From: Deltaproteobacteria bacterium
GTDB taxonomy: Bacteria; Desulfobacterota; Syntrophia; Syntrophales; UBA2210
Direction: 5' to 3'
NCBI GenBank assembly: GCA_019314085.1
Contig: JAFCZZ010000085.1
Location: forward strand, 1-7,933
Length of the DNA stretch: 7,933 bases
The number at the start of each line of letters is the position of its first letter. The stretch's first letter is position 1. The translations under genes and the position numbers were made by a program. The notes beneath the pieces were generated by a model. It did no database searches, had not been told where the DNA came from, and worked only from the letters and a program-made list of their open reading frames with translations. Below are positions 1-5,269 of the stretch, piece by piece.

Positions 1-719
1 CGGAGAGCGCCTCCATCCTGTCGCCGGGCAAGACGGTCCTCCTCCCCCGCCTCGACGCGGGATGTCCCCTGGCTGACACAATCACCGTCGAAGAACTGGA
101 AAAGGCCAAGGCGGAGCATCCGGGCGCCACGGTGGTGACGTACGTCAACTCATCGGCTCAGATCAAGGCCCGCAGCGACATATGCTGCACCTCCGCCAAT
201 GCCGTGCGCATCGTGAACAGCCTTGACGCGGACACCGTCCTGATGATTCCTGACGGGAATCTCGCCCGCTATACCGCGCGATTTACCGAAAAGGAGGTAA
301 TCCCGTGGAAGGGATTCTGTTATGTGCATAACAACCTCCTGCCGGATCATATACGGAAGGTGAAAAACGCACATCCCGGGGCCCCCGTCGCCGTCCATCC
401 CGAATGCCGCCCGGAGGTCATCGAAATGGCGGACTTTGTCGGAAGCACGGGGGGAATCTTGAAGTTTGCCCGCGAGATCGATGCCCAAGAGGTCATTATC
501 GGGACGGAGCAGGGGATCATGCACCAGTTGAACAAGGAGAGTCCGGACAAGACCTTCATCCCCGCTTCTGACCATCTGATCTGCCTGGACATGAAGTGCA
601 TGACCCTTGATGACATCCTCAGCTCTCTGCTGGAGATGAAGCACGTGATACAGGTACCCGAAGAGATACGGGTTCCCGCGAGCCTCACCCTGAGCAGGAT
701 GCTGGAAACATCGAGGTAG
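1..719 (+). CDS. nadA: Quinolinate synthase NadA, 3' part (5' end outside window)
   Basis: NadA is the cytoplasmic [4Fe-4S] enzyme that condenses iminoaspartate (from NadB) with dihydroxyacetone phosphate to make quinolinate, the precursor of NAD. The reading frame is open from base 3, the first complete codon, to the TAG at 717-719. It gives 238 residues of a protein usually 300-350 long, so roughly the N-terminal quarter to third lies upstream. All three cluster cysteines can be placed: Cys21 in DAGCPLAD, Cys106 in WKGFCYVH and Cys194 in LICLDMK (numbered from base 3). Their spacing of 85 and 88 residues fits the family. HPE (132-134) and the STGG motif (148-151) are the usual substrate-pocket motifs, and ICCTSANA is also typical. 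An internal GTG at 132 is not the start, because family-conserved sequence precedes it. mfd begins 21 nt downstream. Identification is firm; only the 5' end is unknown. Confidence 0.96.
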   Translation, partial: ESASILSPGKTVLLPRLDAGCPLADTITVEELEKAKAEHPGATVVTYVNSSAQIKARSDICCTSANAVRIVNSLDADTVLMIPDGNLARYTARFTEKEVIPWKGFCYVHNNLLPDHIRKVKNAHPGAPVAVHPECRPEVIEMADFVGSTGGILKFAREIDAQEVIIGTEQGIMHQLNKESPDKTFIPASDHLICLDMKCMTLDDILSSLLEMKHVIQVPEEIRVPASLTLSRMLETSR

Positions 720-740
720 GATAAGAAACATACTTTTTGC

Positions 741-1241
741 GTGAGGAAACGAATATACAAAGATACGCTATTCTCGGATTCCTCCCTCCGCGCACTCATC
801 GACACAATCCGGCGGGGGGACGATCAGGTGGATATCTGCGGTCTTCAGGGGTCCGCGAAGGCCTTTATTACCTCTTTCCTCTTTAGAGACATAAAACGGA
901 CCACTCTCTGTATAACCCCCTCCAGGCGAGATGCGCTTGACACCTTTCGTGATTGTTCCTTCTTTCTCGGCGGAGAGGATGTCCTGTTCTTCCCACCGTG
1001 GGAAATCGTCCCCCCGGACGAGACCCTCTCCAGGCAGAATGAAATAGCCACTGTGCGGGCTGGTGTCTTATCGAGACTCCTGTCAGGGAGACCGGCCATA
1101 GTGGTTGCTCCCTTGAGCGCTCTAATGCAGAAAGTCGCGCCGGCAGGGATCTTCGAAAACTATATAGAAACCATCTCCATCGGAGACGAACGGGACCGGG
1201 ACCGGCTGACCGAGAAACTATCCCGGGGGAATTCAGTCTGA
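741..1241 (+). CDS. mfd: Transcription-repair coupling factor Mfd, N-terminal fragment (frame broken)
   Basis: This 166-residue frame encodes the start of Mfd, the ATP-driven factor that removes stalled RNA polymerase and recruits UvrA. It covers domain 1a and the beginning of domain 2 of the UvrB-like module. The visible marks are GLQGSAKAF (34-42, the degenerate Walker A-like loop), FFPPWE (83-88), a typical stretch from I120 (IVVAPLSALMQKVAP), and GDERDRDRLTEKL ending at residue 160. After that the frame leaves the family alignment: SRGNSV, then TGA at 1239-1241. The Mfd sequence resumes at once in the -1 frame and runs to 4240, so this is the 5' part of one interrupted gene and not an independent small protein. 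The GTG at 741 is chosen because it lies just after the nadA stop and gives a normal Mfd N terminus. No good Shine-Dalgarno precedes it; the nearest AGGA (718-721) is too far away, so the start is less sure than the identity. Translation may be coupled to nadA. Confidence 0.85.
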   Translation: MRKRIYKDTLFSDSSLRALIDTIRRGDDQVDICGLQGSAKAFITSFLFRDIKRTTLCITPSRRDALDTFRDCSFFLGGEDVLFFPPWEIVPPDETLSRQNEIATVRAGVLSRLLSGRPAIVVAPLSALMQKVAPAGIFENYIETISIGDERDRDRLTEKLSRGNSV

Positions 1242-1243
1242 GG
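1215..1243 (+). other. mfd: Frame break with local deletion inside mfd
   Basis: The two Mfd frames meet here. The upstream frame is recognisable through EKL (codons to 1220), and the downstream frame from PGEF (codons from 1223). The shift is -1. In both E. coli and B. subtilis Mfd, as recalled, 13 residues separate the equivalent leucine from the GE(Y/F) block, including a conserved GY-R segment. Here only two bases (1221-1222) separate them. That implies a net loss of about 37 nt, which also accounts exactly for the -1 shift. A one-base sequencing error would not restore the missing residues. The stop TGA at 1239-1241 ends the upstream frame. Whether this is a real deletion, a population variant or a misassembly cannot be decided from the sequence. 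Confidence 0.8.
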
Positions 1244-1291
1244 GGATATATCGTCGATCTCTTCCCTCCGGGGCACCCCTCCCCCTTCAGG

Positions 1292-4240
1292 ATGGAATTT
1301 GTCGGTGACGAGATCGAATCGATCAGGGAGTTTGATCCCGCGACACAGAGATCCCGGCGGGAGGTTGTAGACTTTGTCCTGTCTCCGGCGGGAGAGGTTA
1401 TCCTGTCTGAGGAATTAAAGACACGAGCACTGAGAAACCTGAGGTCCCGGCTGAATGAAGCTGGCATCTCACGGGCGCGAAGACAGCGGCTCATTGATAC
1501 GCTCGAAAGCGATCCGGGGTCCCTGGCGAATCCGCAGTTTCTACCGCTGTTTTACGAAAATCTGGATACCGGAGAGGGGGGGGGCGGGTTGAATACCCTC
1601 TTTCAGTATCTTTCCGGAAACACGTTGACCATCTGTGAAAGTCCCGGCGTTATGGAAAAGGCCGCGGAGGAGGCCATAAACGACGCGGACAGAGTTGCCC
1701 GAAAGGCCGAAGACGAGGGGAGATTTTTTCTTGAGAAGGATCTCTTTCTGACATCGTGGGACGATATCTCCCTGAGGTGCGAAGATCTCCAGAAGATATA
1801 CATCGACCGCTTGCAGGCCGAAGCCCCGATCCTTTTTGAGATAGAGCAGATAGATGTAAAGGCCGATCATGATCGACACGCAGAGGAAGAGGGCCTCCTT
1901 GCCCCCCTCGCAGACAGGATCAGATCGTGGATCAGCGACGGCTCCCTGGTCAACTTCCTCTGCACACAGGGAGATATCCCGAAGATGGAACACCTCCTGG
2001 AGGGATATTCTCTCCCCGTTCGCCGGTCAGAAAGTCCCGTGCTCTCCGATCTTGAATCTATGGAGGGGGGATGTCTCATCCTCAGGGAGGGAAGGATAAC
2101 CAGGGGATTTTCATACCCCGGCATGAGGACCGTCGTTGTCAGCGAAGAGGAGACCTTCGGGACGAAAACACGCAGGAGGCGCAGGCCCCGTGCCCGCGAT
2201 GGATACTTTCTCAGGTCGTTCGGAGAGCTGGAGGAGGGAGACTTTGTCGTCCATGTGGATCACGGTATCGGCCGATACCAGGGGCTCGAACGGTTGACGT
2301 TCGGTGCTGTGGAAAACGATTTTCTCCTCCTCGAATACAGGGATAAAGACCGCCTCTATATCCCCGTCGACCGGCTGAATCAGATACAGCGGTACATCGG
2401 CCCCGACGGCCACATCCCGCAGGTGGAGAAGCTGGGGGGCACCTCCTGGGAGACGGTCAAGGGGAAGGTCAAGCAGTCGGTGAGGGCGGTGGCCGAAGAG
2501 CTGGTCTCGATCTATGCCGCCAGGGAGGTGATGAACGGACATCGGTTTTCCCCCTCCGACCGGGACTATGAGGAATTCTCGTCCTCCTTCACCTTTGAAG
2601 AGACCCCCGATCAGGCACGGGCCATCGAGGATGTTTACTACGACATGGGTGACTCAAAACCGATGGATCGACTGGTATGCGGCGATGCCGGATTCGGAAA
2701 GACAGAGGTCATACTCCGGGCCTCTTTCAGGGCGTCCATGGACAACAAGCAGGTGGCGGTCCTAGTCCCCACGACCATACTCGCGGAGCAGCACTACCGG
2801 ACATTTGCCGAAAGATTTGAAAAGTACCCGGTTCGCATAGAGGTCCTGAACCGGTACAAGACAAGCGCCCAGCAGAAAAAGATCGTGGCGGATATACAGG
2901 GCGGTCTTGTGGATATCGTTATCGGTACGCACCGACTCCTGCAGAAGGATGTCAGATTCAAGGATCTCGGCCTGGTGGTTATCGACGAGGAACAGCGTTT
3001 CGGTGTGGCCCACAAGGAAAAACTCAAAAAAATCCGGGCGCTCGTGGACGTGCTCACCCTGACGGCAACCCCCATACCGAGGACACTGCAGCTTTCTCTC
3101 ATCGGGATACGGGATCTGTCCGTCATCGATACCGCCCCGCAGGAACGCCGCCCCGTGGAGGTCCACATATCCGAATTCAATGAGGATCTCATACAAAACG
3201 CCATCGGACGTGAACTTGAGCGGGGGGGACAGGTCTTCTTTATCCATGACAGGGTCCGGTCTATACACAGCATCGCACACCTCGTCGGGAAACTGGTCCC
3301 CCACGCAAAGATAGGCGTGGCGCACGGACAGATGAAGGCGAAGGATCTTGAGGATATCATGGTTGGATTCGTCCGCAGGGACTTCAACGTCCTCGTCTGT
3401 ACCACGATCATAAGCTCAGGTGTGGACATACCGGCGACCAACACCATCATCATCAACCGCGCGGACCGGTTCGGCCTTTCCCAGCTCTATCAGTTGCGGG
3501 GACGAGTCGGTCGGGGAAATGAGGACGCGTATGCGTATCTCCTGATCCCCGAAGAATCGGTCCTCTCTCGCGATGCACGGAAGCGGCTCTCCATAGCACG
3601 GGAATTTTCGGAGCCGGGATCCGGGTTCAAGGTGGCGACGCACGACCTGACCATCCGGGGGGGTGGGAGTGTTTTGGGGGTATCCCAATCCGGGCATGTA
3701 TCCTCCGTCGGGTACGAACTCTATACGGAGCTGATGGAAAAGACCATACGGGAACTGAAGGGGGATCGGCATCCCGAAGAGGAGATCGATCCCGAGATAC
3801 ACCTCGGTATACCCGCATTCATACCGGATGACTTCATAGCGGACATGCATACCAGGCTGATGACATACAAGAGGATATCGATGGTCTCTGCGGAAGACGA
3901 CCTGCCGGGTATCAGGGAAGAACTCGCCGATTGTTACGGAACTGTTCCGCCCCAGGTGGACACCCTGATGGATATCATCCGGATCAAGAACCGGCTGAAA
4001 AAGATACTGGGGGAAAAGATGGAGTACAACGGCACGGAGATGTGTATCACCTTTCGTGAAGACAGCCCCGTGAACCCGGCCAGAATCATAGAGCTTTCGC
4101 AGGAGAGATCCGGGGGGGTGAGGTTCACGCCCGACAACCGGCTGATCGTCTCCATGCAGGGTCTCGAGGAAAAAGACATTATCGGCAGGGCAAAGGACCT
4201 CCTCGGAGAACTGGAGATTGAAGAACGGGGAACATTCTGA
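1292..4240 (+). CDS. mfd: Transcription-repair coupling factor Mfd, main C-terminal part
   Basis: This 982-residue frame holds the rest of Mfd (E. coli Mfd is 1,148 residues; the two parts here sum to about 1,166 codon positions). In order: the end of domain 2 and domain 1b, domain 3, the RNA-polymerase-interacting domain with EEGDFVVHVDHGIGRY (314-329), the translocase core, and the C-terminal TRCF domain starting near the HLGIPAFIPDDF segment. Helicase motifs are complete: Walker A GDAGFGKTE with Lys470, VPTTILAEQ (Ia), DEEQ at 565-568 (II), LTATPIPRT (III), TTIISSGVDIPATN (V) and QLRGRVGRG at 734-742 (VI). The ATG at 1292 is only the first in-frame ATG. Family sequence reads back upstream of it (PGEFSLRGYIVDLFPP, from 1223), so it is not the native start. 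The bases before this ATG are a poor ribosome site, making efficient internal initiation doubtful. A 9-G tract (1576-1584) lies inside, but the frame is conserved on both sides. If expressed alone, the product would keep polymerase binding and ATPase but lack an intact UvrA-binding module. Confidence 0.93.
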   Translation: MEFVGDEIESIREFDPATQRSRREVVDFVLSPAGEVILSEELKTRALRNLRSRLNEAGISRARRQRLIDTLESDPGSLANPQFLPLFYENLDTGEGGGGLNTLFQYLSGNTLTICESPGVMEKAAEEAINDADRVARKAEDEGRFFLEKDLFLTSWDDISLRCEDLQKIYIDRLQAEAPILFEIEQIDVKADHDRHAEEEGLLAPLADRIRSWISDGSLVNFLCTQGDIPKMEHLLEGYSLPVRRSESPVLSDLESMEGGCLILREGRITRGFSYPGMRTVVVSEEETFGTKTRRRRRPRARDGYFLRSFGELEEGDFVVHVDHGIGRYQGLERLTFGAVENDFLLLEYRDKDRLYIPVDRLNQIQRYIGPDGHIPQVEKLGGTSWETVKGKVKQSVRAVAEELVSIYAAREVMNGHRFSPSDRDYEEFSSSFTFEETPDQARAIEDVYYDMGDSKPMDRLVCGDAGFGKTEVILRASFRASMDNKQVAVLVPTTILAEQHYRTFAERFEKYPVRIEVLNRYKTSAQQKKIVADIQGGLVDIVIGTHRLLQKDVRFKDLGLVVIDEEQRFGVAHKEKLKKIRALVDVLTLTATPIPRTLQLSLIGIRDLSVIDTAPQERRPVEVHISEFNEDLIQNAIGRELERGGQVFFIHDRVRSIHSIAHLVGKLVPHAKIGVAHGQMKAKDLEDIMVGFVRRDFNVLVCTTIISSGVDIPATNTIIINRADRFGLSQLYQLRGRVGRGNEDAYAYLLIPEESVLSRDARKRLSIAREFSEPGSGFKVATHDLTIRGGGSVLGVSQSGHVSSVGYELYTELMEKTIRELKGDRHPEEEIDPEIHLGIPAFIPDDFIADMHTRLMTYKRISMVSAEDDLPGIREELADCYGTVPPQVDTLMDIIRIKNRLKKILGEKMEYNGTEMCITFREDSPVNPARIIELSQERSGGVRFTPDNRLIVSMQGLEEKDIIGRAKDLLGELEIEERGTF

Positions 4241-4264
4241 TAACGTAGCTTAGTTATAAATAAT

Positions 4265-4273
4265 GCGGGGGGA
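4265..4273 (+). promoter_or_regulatory. Probable ribosome binding site of the isomerase gene
   Basis: A G-rich stretch (six G then A, 4267-4273) ends 6 nt before the ATG at 4280. This is good Shine-Dalgarno spacing and favours that ATG over the in-frame TTG at 4274, which would overlap the same stretch. The purine block stands out because the rest of the 39-nt gap after mfd is AT-rich. Confidence 0.45.
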
Positions 4274-4279
4274 TTGTAT

Positions 4280-5245
4280 ATGAAATCAAAAATATTGTTT
4301 GTCGCCGGCATCTTTCTCATCTTCTTCTCGACCGCGGGGTATGCCGCCTTTGAAGACAGGATCGTCGCCATTGTGAATGACGACGTGATAACCCTCTCCG
4401 AGCTTGAGGTTACTCTTCAACCGGTTATGGAGAGGATTAAGAAGATCCCTGAAGAGAAAAAGAGGAAAGAGGTTACCGCACAGGCCAGGATGGCGATCAT
4501 GAACCAGCTGATAAACCGTATGCTGATTGAGCAGGAAGCGGCGAAACGGAAAATCGCCGTGACGGATGAGGAGGTGAACAGAGCCTTGGAAAACCTGCTG
4601 AAGGCCAAAGGGATATCTGTCCAGAAATTCAAGGAGACTATGGCCGCTCAAGATCTCACACTTAAAACTTACAAGGATGAAATCAGGAGGGAACGCATAA
4701 AGGGGAAGGTGATAGAGAGAACGGTGAAATCCAAGGTGTCTATCAGTGAGGAGGAGATCGGGGAGTATTACGCCAAACACAGGGAGGAGTATGAAGGCAA
4801 AGCGGCAACCAGGATACGGCAGATACTGATCGTGAAACCGAAGGATGCCCCGGACAGTGCCACAAAGACACTCCGGACACAAGCGGAAGCGGTACTGAAA
4901 AAATTGAAAAAGGGTGAATCGTTTGACCTCCTCGTGGGCACGCACTCCCAGGGTCCCGCCGCCGGTTCGGGCGGCGACCTGGGCTTCGTTGAAAAGGGGA
5001 TGATGTTCCCCGAGGTGGATACGGTGGCCTTCAGCCTTCAGAAAGGGGAGATAAGCAACGTCATAGAATCTCCCGTCGGTTTCCACATCATCAAGATCAC
5101 AGACCGGAGGGGCGCCGGGATCAAGCCCATCGAAGAGGTGCGTCAAGAGATCTTCGGAAAGATAGGAAACGAGAAGATGAAGAAAAAATTTGAGGAGTGG
5201 TTCAAGGAACTGAGGGAGAAATCCCTCATTGAGATACGGCTGTAG
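4280..5245 (+). CDS. Periplasmic SurA-like peptidyl-prolyl cis-trans isomerase (single parvulin domain)
   Basis: This 321-residue protein is an exported foldase of the SurA/PpiC group, which catalyses cis-trans isomerisation at proline and chaperones envelope proteins, in Gram-negatives often outer-membrane ones. Residues 1-22 form a classic signal peptide: KSK, a hydrophobic run, then a GYA-A cleavage site; no lipobox cysteine is present. Mature sequence begins with FEDRIVAIVNDDVITLSE, the typical SurA N-terminal segment, followed by a charged helical chaperone region to about 172. One parvulin domain follows at about 175-275: RIRQILIV, GESFDLLVGTHS, GGDLGFVEKG, PVGFHIIKI. E. coli SurA has two parvulin domains in ~428 residues; this protein has one and ends soon after it with a charged tail. 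The ATG at 4280 is preferred because of the G-rich ribosome site 6 nt upstream; a TTG at 4274 would add two residues. It lies 39 nt after mfd and 24 nt before uvrA. Its substrate is unknown, and a functional tie to repair is not suggested. Confidence 0.9.
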   Translation: MKSKILFVAGIFLIFFSTAGYAAFEDRIVAIVNDDVITLSELEVTLQPVMERIKKIPEEKKRKEVTAQARMAIMNQLINRMLIEQEAAKRKIAVTDEEVNRALENLLKAKGISVQKFKETMAAQDLTLKTYKDEIRRERIKGKVIERTVKSKVSISEEEIGEYYAKHREEYEGKAATRIRQILIVKPKDAPDSATKTLRTQAEAVLKKLKKGESFDLLVGTHSQGPAAGSGGDLGFVEKGMMFPEVDTVAFSLQKGEISNVIESPVGFHIIKITDRRGAGIKPIEEVRQEIFGKIGNEKMKKKFEEWFKELREKSLIEIRL

Positions 5246-5261
5246 TGTTTCAAGATCTCAA
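5229..5261. repeat. 7-bp inverted repeat across the isomerase stop codon and uvrA leader
   Basis: TTGAGAT at 5229-5235 is perfectly complemented by ATCTCAA at 5255-5261, with a 19-nt loop that contains the isomerase stop codon (5243-5245). The 3' arm ends 8 nt before the uvrA ATG. No T-run follows, so it is not a classical intrinsic terminator. A 7-bp stem with a long loop can arise by chance; a role in uvrA translation or mRNA processing is only a possibility. Confidence 0.25.
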
Positions 5262-5269
5262 AATTAGAT

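Noticed and set aside
1221..1232. Programmed -1 frameshift site joining the two mfd frames
   Set aside because: There is a GGGGG run, but no proper X-XXY-YYZ heptamer in the right phase, and a slip here would still leave out about a dozen conserved residues.
1292..1294. ATG at 1292 as the true start of mfd
   Set aside because: Conserved Mfd sequence continues upstream in the same frame to about 1223 and then, in the other frame, back to 741.
4240..4261. ATAAC/GTTAT inverted repeat and TATAAA-like box after mfd, as a terminator or promoter
   Set aside because: The stem is only 5 bp of A/T-rich sequence with no T-run, and no suitably spaced -35 element is found for the TATAAA; AT-rich spacer is the simpler reading.
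4286..5146. Minus-strand open frame of 286 codons opposite the isomerase gene
   Set aside because: It mirrors a well-supported gene and its translation resembles no family I know.
5237..5256. CTGT half-site in the uvrA leader as a possible LexA/SOS box
   Set aside because: Only one half of the E. coli-type CTGT-N8-ACAG pattern is present (CTGT-N8-AAGA), and no Bacillus-type GAAC-N4-GTTC is seen.
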